Shown here one piece after another: positions 34,360-43,841 of a DNA stretch of 64,000 nucleotides. Every line of letters begins with the position of its first letter. The first letter of the stretch is position 1. This stretch comes from Exiguobacterium indicum HHS 31 (GTDB lineage Bacteria; Bacillota; Bacilli; Exiguobacteriales; Exiguobacteriaceae), in assembly GCF_001939065.1 (NCBI RefSeq), contig NZ_MPSZ01000001.1, forward strand, positions 868,001-932,000. Reading direction: 5' to 3'. A model generated the notes under the pieces. That model was not told the DNA's origin. It saw only the letters and a program-made list of their open reading frames with translations, and ran no database searches. Position numbers and translations under genes: made by a program.

Positions 34360-35673
34360 TCATTCACGCGTCTCGTTCGCCGTTAACGTAACGGTCACGA
34401 TTGCGCCTTGCTCCGAATGATTCCTAATCGTTAACTCACCGTCATGTAAATCAATGATTCGTTTAACGATCGATAATCCAAGACCATGTCCTTCATTCGC
34501 TCGTGACTGTTCGCCCTGATAAAAGCGATCGAACACGTACGGTAAGTCCTGTTCCGCGATTCCTGGTCCTTCATCGCGAATCGTGACGCGAATGTTCTCT
34601 CCTTCACTTAAAGTCACTTCTAACACTCCCGATTCCGAGGAAAACCGAATCGCGTTCTCAAGCAGATTGAGCCAGACGTGCTGCATCAGTTCCTCTTCCC
34701 ACTCGACGGACACTTCTGGTAAATCAAGCTCCAGTCGAAGTGATTTCTCCGTCCACTGTCGTTCCAGTAGTAAAAGACATGTCCGAAGTTGTTCATCAAG
34801 GCGATACCGTTTCCGCTCGATGATCGTCTGATGATCAAGCCGCGATAAGCGGACGAGATTCGACGTCAAGCGTGATAGACGGGTGCTCTCTTGCTCCATG
34901 ATCGTCAAGTACTGCTGCCGTTTATCCGAGTTTTCTTCTGTCTGTAACAACCTAGAAAATCCTTGAATCGAAGCAATCGGTGTCTTCAGTTCATGCGAGA
35001 TCGAGGCGACGAGATCTTTTGCGAGATGGTCGTTTCGTCGTAGTGCTTCGGTCATGTGGTTGAAGTTTTCAACGAGGAGTGCGACCTCATCATTTCCACC
35101 TTCCTTGATCGAGACATCATAGTTCCCGTTCGTCACTTCAATCGCCGCTTCACTGATGCTACGAATCCGTCGTGTCACGAGCGTGACGGCAAGCCAGGTC
35201 AGGATGAAGGCGACGCCGATCGTGATGACGATACCGATTCCAGCTGACGTTCGTAATCCGTCAAGGATGCGTTGTCCGGCAATCGGTGTCGAGACGAGAT
35301 ATCCTGTCTCCGTTTGGCGAATGTATTGCGACGGTTCGAGCCACGCCCCATCGATCGTAATTTCACCCTTTTGCTGTAACTGGTCACGTTCTGACGATGA
35401 CAATGACTGTACTTGATTGAGCGACGTGTATTGTGTCGTTTGAATCAAAGACTGATCCATATACTGACTCGCCTCAGCGAACGACAGGCTTTGGTCTTGC
35501 ATCAATCGTTCAATCTGATCCGTTCGTTGTTGCAATTGATTATTTAGGTCTTGATCGACTTCTTGGAACTGGAACCAGACCGTCATGATGAACGGTAACA
35601 GCAGTGGTAGTAGCAATAAACCGAAGAGGATGACGAAAAAGCGACCAGAGATTGAGCGGACGAAGCGTTTCAC
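34360..35673 (-). CDS. Sensor histidine kinase of a MacAB-linked two-component system
   Basis: 437 residues. Two membrane helices (11-33 and 145-168) flank a roughly 110-residue external sensor domain; HAMP follows at 168-215. HisKA: SISHELKTPIASIQGF (phospho-His227). HATPase boxes: N NLLENAIRFS, G1 DEGPGIAEQDL, F FDRFYQG, G2 GHGLGLSIVKRI. Last gene of a five-gene operon in which it follows the response regulator (ATGA overlap) and an ABC exporter. It probably senses a membrane-active compound that the exporter removes. Confidence 0.9.
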   Translation of the reverse strand: MKRFVRSISGRFFVILFGLLLLPLLLPFIMTVWFQFQEVDQDLNNQLQQRTDQIERLMQDQSLSFAEASQYMDQSLIQTTQYTSLNQVQSLSSSERDQLQQKGEITIDGAWLEPSQYIRQTETGYLVSTPIAGQRILDGLRTSAGIGIVITIGVAFILTWLAVTLVTRRIRSISEAAIEVTNGNYDVSIKEGGNDEVALLVENFNHMTEALRRNDHLAKDLVASISHELKTPIASIQGFSRLLQTEENSDKRQQYLTIMEQESTRLSRLTSNLVRLSRLDHQTIIERKRYRLDEQLRTCLLLLERQWTEKSLRLELDLPEVSVEWEEELMQHVWLNLLENAIRFSSESGVLEVTLSEGENIRVTIRDEGPGIAEQDLPYVFDRFYQGEQSRANEGHGLGLSIVKRIIDLHDGELTIRNHSEQGAIVTVTLTANETRE

Positions 35674-36341
35674 TGGATCACTCCCTTATAACCGAGTCCC
35701 CAGACCGTCTCGATCGTAAAATCATCATAGGCGCTGAACTTGTCACGCAACCGCTTGATGTGGACATCGACCGTCCGACTGTCGCTCTCGACATCATATC
35801 CCCAAATTTCGTCCATCAATTGCTGACGTGTAAAAATCTGCTTCGGATGTGCGAGCAAGCGATAGAGCAGTTGAAACTCCTTTTGTGGTAACGGTATCTC
35901 ACCATGAGGCGTTACGACCGTTGCGTCCGTCATCCGTAGTTGCAGGGCACCGACGATTAATTCTTGCGTTGCTACGATCTTTGACCGGCGTAATAACGCT
36001 CGGATCCGCAGTAACAGTTCGTCCAAATCAACCGGCTTGACCATATAATCATCAGCACCGGTCGTGAACCCGGTTTCCTTATCCTGAAAGGAATCCAACA
36101 CCGTCAACATCAAGACAGGTTGTTCGTATCCTGATTCACGCAGCAGCTCAACTAGTTCGATTCCTGAAACGTGCGGCATCATCACATCCGTCACGACAAG
36201 ATCGACATGTTGTTGATCCAGTTGGTCGAGTGCGTCTTTCCCGTCTCTCGATTCAATCACCGTAAAGCCGGCGGACCGGAGTGTCTCGCCTAGTAACAGA
36301 CGGACATTCCGGTCATCTTCGGCAATCAAAATCGTTACCAT
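35670..36341 (-). CDS. OmpR-family response regulator
   Basis: 223 residues. Receiver domain 1-115 with acidic pair E8/D9/D10, phospho-Asp52 in VVTDVMMPH, Lys in VKPVDL. Winged-helix C-terminal domain ending VETVWGLGYK. Start has GAAGGAGGAGG. Directly downstream of the permease gene by 16 bases and coupled to the kinase. The 11-bp direct repeats in front of the operon (39081-39099) are its likely binding site. Confidence 0.9.
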   Translation of the reverse strand: MVTILIAEDDRNVRLLLGETLRSAGFTVIESRDGKDALDQLDQQHVDLVVTDVMMPHVSGIELVELLRESGYEQPVLMLTVLDSFQDKETGFTTGADDYMVKPVDLDELLLRIRALLRRSKIVATQELIVGALQLRMTDATVVTPHGEIPLPQKEFQLLYRLLAHPKQIFTRQQLMDEIWGYDVESDSRTVDVHIKRLRDKFSAYDDFTIETVWGLGYKGVIQ

Positions 36342-36357
36342 CGTCCTCCTCCTTCAC

Positions 36358-37503
36358 TTAAACATTTCGTAAGGCTTCGATCGGATTCAAACGAGATGCC
36401 TTTCGCGCTGGCATATAACCGAACAAGACACCGACACCGATCGAGAATCCAGCGGCAAGCAGAATCGTGCTCACGGAGAGTGTGAACGGTGTACTGATCA
36501 TCAGACTGACGCCAAATGCGAGCATCGCTCCGACAAGAATGCCGATCACTCCACCCATCAAGGACAGCAGAATCGATTCCAAGAGGAACTGAAGGCGAAT
36601 CGTACGTGGTTTCGCACCGAGTGCTTTTCGTAAGCCAATCTCCGTCGTTCGTTCCGTGACCGAGACGAGCATCATGTTCATGATGCCGATCCCACCGACG
36701 ATCAAGGAAATCGACGCAATACCCGTCAACAAGAGCGAGAGCATCGTATTGATTTGGTCAATCGAATCGAGGGCTTCATCCAAGCTGACGACGTCATACG
36801 TATCGTCGCGTCCGTTATAGAACTGATACAGCTTTGCCGTGACATCCCGTTTGACGGTCGCGACGTCAGCTGCGTCCGTCTTGAAGATATCGACTTGCTT
36901 AACGGCTGTCACCCCAAGCGTTCGTAGGGCCGTCGTAAAAGGAATGACGATTTGATCGCCATCCGCGTCACTGATACCGACGATCCGGTAATCGAGTCCA
37001 TCAAGCTTGATCGTCTTACCGATCGCGACCTGACCCGGATAGAGCGTCCGGGCGACGGACGGACTGACGACGGCGACATGCGTCTGTTGTTTCACATCAC
37101 TGATGACGATACCACGTCCTTGCGGGACATCTTCAGATTCCCGGTAATAGATGTGATTTCGCCCTTCGATCGTCACCTGGTCGAGTGAGTGATTTTCGAC
37201 ACGGAGGTCCCGGACCGTCGAAACGGTCGGTGAGACACCGCGTGTTCCTTTAATCGTGTTTAACTCTTCCAGTTGTGCAGGTGATAATCCTTCTTTCAAT
37301 GGCGTCTCTGTCGTTTGGACCGTTAATTTATTGGCACCGAACGAGGCGACCTCTTCATTAATTGAGGCCGTCGCGCCGTTGACGATCGAAATCAATGCGA
37401 TGATCGATGCGACACCGATGATGACACCAAGCGTCGTCAAGAACGACCGCATCTTATGATGCCAGATATTCGACCATGCCATCCGTAACGTTTCGCGAAT
37501 CAT
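36358..37503 (-). CDS. MacB/FtsX-type ABC permease
   Basis: 381 residues. One N-terminal helix (20-40), an external domain of about 200 residues (40-255), three C-terminal helices; SLIVGGIGIMNMMLVSVTERTTEIGLRKALGA is the FtsX/MacB mark, and MPARKASRLNPIEALR the usual end. Single permease, so it functions as a dimer. It exports or expels amphipathic compounds such as antimicrobial peptides by mechanotransmission. Overlaps the ATPase gene (ATGA). Confidence 0.88.
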   Translation of the reverse strand: MIRETLRMAWSNIWHHKMRSFLTTLGVIIGVASIIALISIVNGATASINEEVASFGANKLTVQTTETPLKEGLSPAQLEELNTIKGTRGVSPTVSTVRDLRVENHSLDQVTIEGRNHIYYRESEDVPQGRGIVISDVKQQTHVAVVSPSVARTLYPGQVAIGKTIKLDGLDYRIVGISDADGDQIVIPFTTALRTLGVTAVKQVDIFKTDAADVATVKRDVTAKLYQFYNGRDDTYDVVSLDEALDSIDQINTMLSLLLTGIASISLIVGGIGIMNMMLVSVTERTTEIGLRKALGAKPRTIRLQFLLESILLSLMGGVIGILVGAMLAFGVSLMISTPFTLSVSTILLAAGFSIGVGVLFGYMPARKASRLNPIEALRNV

Positions 37504-38177
37504 GTCGTCACCTCCGTCACCTGACCATCTTCGATCCGGATGATCCGGCGAGCTTGCTTAGCAATATTGACATCGTGTGTGATCATGATGATCGTCTTCC
37601 CTTCCTCTGAGAGGCTCTCGAACAACTCCATGATTTGTTTCCCTGTCTTTTGATCGAGCGCTCCGGTCGGCTCATCAGCGAGTAAGATCGTCGGTCGCGT
37701 CACGAGCGCCCGCGCAATCGCAACCCGTTGTTGTTGACCACCGGACAGTTGACTCGGTAAGGCATCGGCTTTATCTGTCAATCCGACACGTTCCAGGAGC
37801 TCAAGTGATCGCGCGCGGCGCTCTTTGCGCGAGACCCCGGCATAGATGAGCGGTAATTCGACGTTTTGTAAGACGCTCATGCGCGGTAGCAACTGGAACT
37901 GTTGAAAGATGAAGCCAATCTCTTCATTGCGAATCGTCGCTAGCTGATCCTCGGATAGATCGTGGACGAGCTGCTCCTGCAAGCGATAGACGCCGTTTGA
38001 AGCGACATCGAGGCATCCGATGATATTCATCAGTGTTGATTTTCCTGAACCCGAAGGTCCGAGGATCGTCACATATTCACCAGCCTCGATCGTCAGCGAT
38101 ACTCGATCGAGGACGATGTGACGATTGGTTCCTTCACCGTAAGTTTTTTGGATTTCTTGCAAGTCAACGACCGGCAT
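37500..38177 (-). CDS. MacB-type ABC ATPase
   Basis: 225 residues. Walker A GPSGSGKST, FIFQQFQLLPRM, signature LSGGQQQRVAIARA, Walker B LLADEPTGALD, H-loop MITHD. One-base overlap (TGATG) with the adaptor gene. Acts with the downstream permease; together with the adaptor, it resembles YknXYZ of Bacillus. Confidence 0.9.
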   Translation of the reverse strand: MPVVDLQEIQKTYGEGTNRHIVLDRVSLTIEAGEYVTILGPSGSGKSTLMNIIGCLDVASNGVYRLQEQLVHDLSEDQLATIRNEEIGFIFQQFQLLPRMSVLQNVELPLIYAGVSRKERRARSLELLERVGLTDKADALPSQLSGGQQQRVAIARALVTRPTILLADEPTGALDQKTGKQIMELFESLSEEGKTIIMITHDVNIAKQARRIIRIEDGQVTEVTT

Positions 38178-39034
38178 CAGGACGCACCTCCTGGTGGAGT
38201 CGGAAGAAGACCGGAACCACCGTCTTCACTCGGCAGGAAGACTTCGTCTCCGACGGACAATCCATCCTTGATTTCAATATCCTGTCCGTCCGTCACGCCC
38301 GTCTCGATGTATTGACGAGTCGTTTCCCCGTCTTTTTTCACATATACATACGGACGATCCGACTTTGAATACGAAATGACATCGAGCGATAAAACAGGTA
38401 CATCTTGTGCGAGTTGATATGGTAAACGTCCCTCGACCGTCATGCCGGGTAACCAGTTTGACGAGCTCGGTACCGATACTTTTGCATTAAAATACGTACT
38501 TCCATTTTCCGTCACAGCTTCCGGACTAATCGATTCGACCTTCCCGTTGATGGTTTTATTAGATGCATCCGTCTGTAGTTCAATCGTATCTTCAACTTCA
38601 ATCCGTTCGATATCTTGTTCATCAATTTTCAGTCGAGCGATCAACGCTTTGTTGTCTGCAACAACGAAGAGGACAGTATTCGGGGCATAAACTTCGCCTT
38701 CCGTGACGTCAAGACGAACGAGTTGTCCGGAGCGAGGTGCCTTGAAATCTTCTCCTCCTTCGACACTGACGATCGTTTGACCCGACTTAACGGTGTCTCC
38801 TTCTTCAAATCGAACGTCGGTGACACGGACATCACGATCACTGATGACCGTCTGTCGATCTTTCGCTTCAAGCGTGCCCGAGAAGTAGAAGAATGTTTTT
38901 AAGGTCTTTGACTCGACGACCTCCTTCGTTCCTTGTGCCTCTCCTCCTCCTAAAAAGAGCGTGGAACCGATTAACAGGAGTACCAGGATAACCCCTCCAC
39001 TGATCCATAACCATTTCTTGCGTGTTCGTTTCAT
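38177..39034 (-). CDS. Membrane-fusion/adaptor protein (MacA/YknX-like)
   Basis: 285 residues; one N-terminal helix (8-26), then FFYFSGTLEAKD, VRFEEGDTVKSGQ and APRSGQLVRLDVTEGEVY, the split lipoyl-like half motifs, and a beta-barrel. The coiled-coil hairpin between lipoyl halves is almost absent, so it is a short adaptor. First gene of the operon; RBS AAGGGAGG. In Gram-positives such adaptors assist MacB-like permeases in toxin or peptide resistance. Confidence 0.85.
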   Translation of the reverse strand: MKRTRKKWLWISGGVILVLLLIGSTLFLGGGEAQGTKEVVESKTLKTFFYFSGTLEAKDRQTVISDRDVRVTDVRFEEGDTVKSGQTIVSVEGGEDFKAPRSGQLVRLDVTEGEVYAPNTVLFVVADNKALIARLKIDEQDIERIEVEDTIELQTDASNKTINGKVESISPEAVTENGSTYFNAKVSVPSSSNWLPGMTVEGRLPYQLAQDVPVLSLDVISYSKSDRPYVYVKKDGETTRQYIETGVTDGQDIEIKDGLSVGDEVFLPSEDGGSGLLPTPPGGAS

Positions 39035-39066
39035 GTTAAATGCCTCCCTTGATTGGTGTTAATCCG

Positions 39067-39099
39067 ATCATAGGGAGAAGTTATGAACCAATTATGAAC
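39067..39099 (-). promoter_or_regulatory. Regulated promoter with 11-bp direct repeats
   Basis: On the minus strand GTTCATAA occurs twice (39099-39092 and 39088-39081), 11 bases apart, directly upstream of TATGAT (39072-39067). Tandem repeats one helical turn apart that replace the -35 box are typical sites for OmpR-type regulators; the adjacent operon encodes one. Confidence 0.6.
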
Positions 39100-39139
39100 A
39101 AATATTAAAAAAGTGGCTGGGTCAAAAATAAAAACACAA

Positions 39140-39168
39140 TAGACAAAATTTTCTAAAAATAATACACT
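39140..39168 (+). promoter_or_regulatory. Promoter of the ATPase/dual-permease operon
   Basis: TAGACA (39140-39145), 17-bp spacer, TACACT (39163-39168), 35 bases ahead of the ATG at 39203. It is distinct from the divergent repeat-bearing promoter. Confidence 0.5.
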
Positions 39169-39202
39169 GAACATAACCAAATTATGTAAAAGGAGTGGTC
39201 AT

Positions 39203-39898
39203 ATGGATATTACCTTTCAAGATATTTCGCATACATTCGAACGAAGCGGTGTCCGGACCGACGTCTTGCATCAACTAAACGGTCAGTTTTCGCAAAGTGA
39301 GGTGACGGCACTCGTCGGTCCATCCGGGTCTGGAAAATCAACGTTCCTGAGTCTCCTTGGTTCGCTTGATCGCCCGACGTCCGGTCAAATCCTCTATGAC
39401 GGGCAGGACATCACGTCTTGGAAGAACAAACGGTTATCGCAATTCCGCTCGCAAGAGATCGGCTTCATCTTCCAGCAGTTTCACTTATTACCGGCACTGA
39501 CGGTGTCCGAGAACTTAAAGGTCGCCTTGTTAAAGCAAAAGACCTCTTTCAATCAAGATGAGCGGATTCTCGAGCTGCTCGAACAGGTTGGACTCGACGA
39601 TAAACGGAATGCTTTACCGGCTCAATTATCCGGTGGACAACAACAACGGGTCGCGATCGCCCGTGCCCTGCTTCACCATCCGCAATGGATTCTCGCGGAC
39701 GAGCCGACCGGTAATCTCGATTCCGTGACCGGTGACGCAATCTTCGAGTTGTTACTAGAGCTGCATCGTGAAGCCAAATGTGGCGTTTTATTTGTCACAC
39801 ACGACCTAGAACTCGCCGAACGTGCTGACCGGATTCTCTTCATGCAGGATGGACGAATCGTTGAAGACCGCCGGAAGCGCACGGTGCAAAGTGTCTAA
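39203..39898 (+). CDS. LolD/MacB-type ABC ATPase of the dual-permease system
   Basis: 231 residues; AAAGGAG before ATG. Walker A GPSGSGKST, Q-loop FIFQQFHLLPAL, signature LSGGQQQRVAIARA, Walker B ILADEPTGNLD, H-loop FVTHD. It is the only ATPase near the two large permeases and so probably energises both, alone or alternating with the lone relative at 24381. Confidence 0.88.
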   Translation: MDITFQDISHTFERSGVRTDVLHQLNGQFSQSEVTALVGPSGSGKSTFLSLLGSLDRPTSGQILYDGQDITSWKNKRLSQFRSQEIGFIFQQFHLLPALTVSENLKVALLKQKTSFNQDERILELLEQVGLDDKRNALPAQLSGGQQQRVAIARALLHHPQWILADEPTGNLDSVTGDAIFELLLELHREAKCGVLFVTHDLELAERADRILFMQDGRIVEDRRKRTVQSV

Positions 39899-39925
39899 GT
39901 ACTGTTTATAGGGAGGTGTCTCGCG

Positions 39926-40696
39926 TTGCACACGTTTCGTGCCAAATTAATCACGAGCTTCATCGGCTCACTTGTCGTTTTTCTGTTGCTGTCGGTATCG
40001 ACGCAGTCCGCGTATGAAGCATTTCAGAATGCGGACTTCTCGGAACAGGAGACGACAATCGTTCGGGGATGTAATCATAATGACTTATCCAATTTATTCT
40101 TCACAAAAAACAGTTGTAATTTCGATGAAAAAATCGATGAGAGAGAAGACGGCATCGATTTTGGTGAGTCCGATGAACAAAGTAAAAATACGGGAGGCAC
40201 ACCACGCGATCGAAAAGTAAAGGATCTTCCTCCATTTTCTATTTCGAATGTTGTAGAAAGTTCGTCTTCTTCCAATAAACTTCTCTTCGTCACCGCTGTA
40301 CTTGTACTGGTTGCTTTCGTAGCATACCGGATTCGTCGTCGTCAGCGACGTTCATCACAATCACGAGAAGTTGAAAGTGAAGCAAACCATTGGGTCCAAT
40401 CATCGCCTGAAAATTATGTCCAACAAACAAACCTTCAATCGATGCTTACTCCGCCTGAAGAAGCATTACGCCTGATGCTATTTGATTTTAACCAACGATT
40501 ACCACGTGCCCTCAGACGGCGAAGTCACGAATCGTTGACAGACTGGACAGAGCGCATTCATCTGGTGACGCCACTCTCACCTTACTTCGTCACCCGCTAC
40601 GCGGCGCAAGCAGAAGTAGAAGCACTCGATGCACAAGCGATTCACCATTTCGAACAAGATCTTGCGTGTTATTTAAAGACGCAGCTCTCCCAATAA
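39926..40696 (+). CDS. Membrane protein with DUF4129-like cytoplasmic domain
   Basis: 256 residues starting with TTG, 7 bases after GGGAGGTG. Helix 1 (9-25), external acidic loop of about 90 residues with two cysteines (49, 64), helix 2 (115-132), Arg-rich turn, then a cytoplasmic domain with EALRLMLFDFNQRLP...ESLTDWTERI, like the C-terminal domain (DUF4129) seen after transglutaminases. A related protein lies at 51888. Here it sits between the ATPase and the permeases, so it may be a partner or sensor of the transporter. Confidence 0.7.
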   Translation: MHTFRAKLITSFIGSLVVFLLLSVSTQSAYEAFQNADFSEQETTIVRGCNHNDLSNLFFTKNSCNFDEKIDEREDGIDFGESDEQSKNTGGTPRDRKVKDLPPFSISNVVESSSSSNKLLFVTAVLVLVAFVAYRIRRRQRRSSQSREVESEANHWVQSSPENYVQQTNLQSMLTPPEEALRLMLFDFNQRLPRALRRRSHESLTDWTERIHLVTPLSPYFVTRYAAQAEVEALDAQAIHHFEQDLACYLKTQLSQ

Positions 40697-40715
40697 CAAG
40701 CAAAGGAGACTACAT

Positions 40716-43358
40716 ATGTTACGCTTCGTCATCAATCAATGGCGTCGGCAGCACGGGAAATTCATTCTGACGCTCGTCGGTGCGCTCATCATCAGTGCCG
40801 GACTCAGTTTGATGTTCAATCTTACCGACTCCAGTCAAGGAACGGTCGAACAAACATTACAAAAAAAATGGTCGTCCGCCTATGATATCGTCGTCCGACC
40901 GAAAGGCAGTCAGCTTGCAAGTGAGTCGAATGATTTACTGGAACCGAACTATTTGAATGGCATTAGTGGTGGTATTTCCTTCAAGCAATACGAAACCATC
41001 AAGAAAATGAACGACATTGCAATTGCGGCACCGGTTGCTGTGATGGGCTATGCAAGTATCAATGTTAACGTTCCGAAAGTGTTGAACTTTCCAAAAGAAG
41101 ACGGAATATACCGGGTAACAATGCAAGAATACGATGACTCGGGTATCAAAAGAGAGCGTCTTTATGATCAGTCTTATCATATCGCCCAAGGATTTAAAAT
41201 TCCTGTTCCAGAGAAGAGAACTTTCTCCACAAAATCAATTAAAGATTTTTCGAACCTTACGATGAATCACTTGACACTGCTCGTTGCAATCGATCCAGAT
41301 GCAGAAGCTAAACTTGTCGGACTGGATAAGAGTATTCTCAAAGATAAAAATTCACGATATTTTAAAGAAACGGATCAATATCGTAAAGGAGGAAGTGATG
41401 GCTCATTCCATTCCATTCCAGTCATCATCGATCCCGATGCCGTGAGCCGTGGTAATTTTTCATTTAAAGTCGAAAAATTAAAGGTACCCTTCTCGACTGA
41501 CAAAGAACAACAATCGTTTGTCAATCGTCTTGCAAAAGAAGACCTGCACAAAACGTCGTTTAATTCATCTTTAAATGACTACCCGGCAAAAGTTCTACAG
41601 ACGGAAACAGTTTCCGTCATGGACATGCAACGTATTTTTCTAAATTCATTGAATGGAAAAACGACACGATTCATGAATCGTGACGCTTCTGGCTCCAATG
41701 TGACGGGTCTATTCTTTAAAACGAGCCCACTAAAATACAAGACTACTAAAAGTCCCTTTCCTACACGTTGGTCGAATGCGTATGCCGTTGAAACAGCTCC
41801 AACAAAATTAAAAAATTGGAGTTTTTCTGAGACTAATGTCCCTGCATTTGGTTATCGCTCGATTCAATCGACGGGCAAAAAATTTAACTCGAAAGATCCG
41901 GGAATGCTCCCTTACGTCGTACCTTATTTTTCGATGAATATCATCGGGCAATATGATGCTGATAACATTCAGGTCTCAAAAGATCCGCTAAACCAGTTAC
42001 CGATGGAGACTTACAGACCATCAACGGCTGATTTAGTTCTTGACGAAAAACAACAACAGATCAATCCAGCTCGAAAAATCCAATCGTCTGGAAACCCGGT
42101 TGGACTACTAACAAACTCACCGCATATTCTAACAACACTTGATGTTGCAAAAGAGACATATGGTGAAAAATCAATTTCGTCGATTCGCCTAAAAATCAAA
42201 GGGGCTTCGACCGTCAGTGAAGAGTCCGAACAATTACTCCAAGACGTGAAGCAACAAATCGAGCGAAAAACCGGGCTCATCGCTACAATCACTAAGGGTT
42301 CTTCCCCACAACCGGTCGTCACGAAAGTCGTCGAACAAGGCAAAACACTCGGTTGGATCGAACAACCATGGGTTCATATCGGTGCTGCGATGACGATTTT
42401 CCGCGAGACGAGCGTCGGGTTCTCCGGTGTTATCTTCGCGATGCTCGCCGTCGCGATCGTCTATGTCCTCGCGACGAGTTATGTCTCAATGCTCGCGCGC
42501 AGAAAAGAGTTCGCTGTTTTACTCGCACTCGGCTGGCGGACGAAGGATCTCTATAAAATCGTCTTGATCGAGGCGGCAATCCTCGCTGGATTCGTCTCGA
42601 CGGTTGCCTTAATTGTCGAAGGGATCTTCTCGTATGTCCGTAACGAAGCGATGAACGGCTGGAGTCTTCTTTGGATCGCGCTGTTCAGTCTCGTCATTTA
42701 CCTGGCTGGTGCGACGTGGTCAGCGTGGACGATTCGTCGCATCTCACCGTACGAAGCGATTAAGACCGGTGAATACGCGAAAGCAGCTCGTGTCGGACTG
42801 AAGCTTCGTTCGACGGTGACACTCGCACTGAAGGAACTGATCGGGAAATGGAAGCGTAATAGCCTGTCCGTCCTCTCGATTGCTTTACCGACAGCTCTCT
42901 TAACCTTCTTCCTGTTCGTGACATTCCATTTACAAGGAGTGCTTTATACATCGTGGCTCGGACAATTCGTCGCCCTGCAAGTCGGTCCGATGCATTACGT
43001 GACGATGGGTGTTGCAATTACGATCGCCATTTTAACGACGGGTGAGATCATGTGGCAAAACGTCACCGATCGCCGTGCTTCACTCGCTGTCTTAAAAGCA
43101 CTCGGCTGGACGAACGGTGCGATCCGACAGTTGATTGTCCTCGAAGGCTTCCTGGTCGGTCTCATCTCCGGAGTCCTTGGACTGATTGTCGCTTACACGA
43201 CGATTTATGTCTTATACGACCTCGTTCCTTGGAATGAGCCGTTGTTGATTGGCGTATCGCTCGCCTTACCGATTCTGTTCGGTGTCATTGCGGCGTTCAT
43301 CCCAGCACAACTGGCCGCACGTGTTCAACCGTATCAAGAACTGAAAGATGCATCTTAA
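40716..43358 (+). CDS. Large FtsX-type ABC permease, copy A
   Basis: 880 residues. Helix 1 at 17-37, a very large external domain (about 40-555), three helices to about 690 with ARRKEFAVLLALGWRTKDL, then a second half with four more helices and RASLAVLKALGWTNGAIRQL. So there are two FtsX modules in one chain. Residues 1-112 and 420-880 are nearly the same as copy B, while 113-419 differ strongly. ATG follows AAAGGAG. Such permeases extract or export lipophilic molecules; the divergent ectodomain would set the target. Confidence 0.87.
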   Translation: MLRFVINQWRRQHGKFILTLVGALIISAGLSLMFNLTDSSQGTVEQTLQKKWSSAYDIVVRPKGSQLASESNDLLEPNYLNGISGGISFKQYETIKKMNDIAIAAPVAVMGYASINVNVPKVLNFPKEDGIYRVTMQEYDDSGIKRERLYDQSYHIAQGFKIPVPEKRTFSTKSIKDFSNLTMNHLTLLVAIDPDAEAKLVGLDKSILKDKNSRYFKETDQYRKGGSDGSFHSIPVIIDPDAVSRGNFSFKVEKLKVPFSTDKEQQSFVNRLAKEDLHKTSFNSSLNDYPAKVLQTETVSVMDMQRIFLNSLNGKTTRFMNRDASGSNVTGLFFKTSPLKYKTTKSPFPTRWSNAYAVETAPTKLKNWSFSETNVPAFGYRSIQSTGKKFNSKDPGMLPYVVPYFSMNIIGQYDADNIQVSKDPLNQLPMETYRPSTADLVLDEKQQQINPARKIQSSGNPVGLLTNSPHILTTLDVAKETYGEKSISSIRLKIKGASTVSEESEQLLQDVKQQIERKTGLIATITKGSSPQPVVTKVVEQGKTLGWIEQPWVHIGAAMTIFRETSVGFSGVIFAMLAVAIVYVLATSYVSMLARRKEFAVLLALGWRTKDLYKIVLIEAAILAGFVSTVALIVEGIFSYVRNEAMNGWSLLWIALFSLVIYLAGATWSAWTIRRISPYEAIKTGEYAKAARVGLKLRSTVTLALKELIGKWKRNSLSVLSIALPTALLTFFLFVTFHLQGVLYTSWLGQFVALQVGPMHYVTMGVAITIAILTTGEIMWQNVTDRRASLAVLKALGWTNGAIRQLIVLEGFLVGLISGVLGLIVAYTTIYVLYDLVPWNEPLLIGVSLALPILFGVIAAFIPAQLAARVQPYQELKDAS

Positions 43359-43367
43359 TATTTGGCG

Positions 43368-43391
43368 GAGGGGCAACAGACGTTGTCCCTC
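43368..43391 (+). other. Hairpin between permease A and the Nudix gene
   Basis: Stem GAGGGGCAAC with GTTGTCCCTC, loop AGAC. The following T-run is weak, so it may only attenuate or protect the transcript. The Nudix ribosome site is 10 bases further on. Confidence 0.4.
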
Positions 43392-43410
43392 TCTTCACAG
43401 GAGGAAGTCT

Positions 43411-43827
43411 ATGTTCCCGACATCGATTTATTCGTTATCAGCAGGAGCGGTCGTCTTGAATGACCAAAACGAGATTCTTTTAATCCAAGGACCGGATCGT
43501 GGCTGGGAGTTTCCGGGTGGCATCGTCGAGCCTGGGGAAAGTGCAGCTGACGGTATCATTCGCGAAGTCAAAGAAGAGTCTGGAATTGAGATTGAAATCG
43601 TGAAATTTTGCGGCATATATCAAAACCTCGAGGCGAATGTCTGTGCGACTTGTTGGCTTGCAAAAGCGATTGGTGGTCAACCGCAGACGAGCAGCGAAAG
43701 TTTAGCAGTCAATTTTTTCCCGCTCGAAGAAGTGTTACGACGCGTAACGTGGTCGAACTTCAGCGAACGAATCTTACATATCTTAGATGAACAGTCTCAT
43801 CCATTTTTCGTAGCCTTTACCCCATAA
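43411..43827 (+). CDS. Nudix hydrolase
   Basis: 138 residues from ATG 43411 with CAGGAGGAAG upstream. The Nudix box G-x5-E-x7-REVKEESGI is complete (residues about 37-59), so the protein should hydrolyse a nucleoside diphosphate linked to another group. Length is that of MutT-like single-domain enzymes. It lies between the two permease copies on the same strand, 14 bases before copy B, which means it is part of the operon although its job there is not evident. Confidence 0.87.
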   Translation: MFPTSIYSLSAGAVVLNDQNEILLIQGPDRGWEFPGGIVEPGESAADGIIREVKEESGIEIEIVKFCGIYQNLEANVCATCWLAKAIGGQPQTSSESLAVNFFPLEEVLRRVTWSNFSERILHILDEQSHPFFVAFTP

Positions 43828-43841
43828 AAGGAGGAATGACG

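Noticed and set aside
43836-43841. ATG at 43836 as the start of permease B
   Set aside because: It directly abuts GGAGGA; the ATG at 43842 has normal spacing and aligns with the start of permease A.
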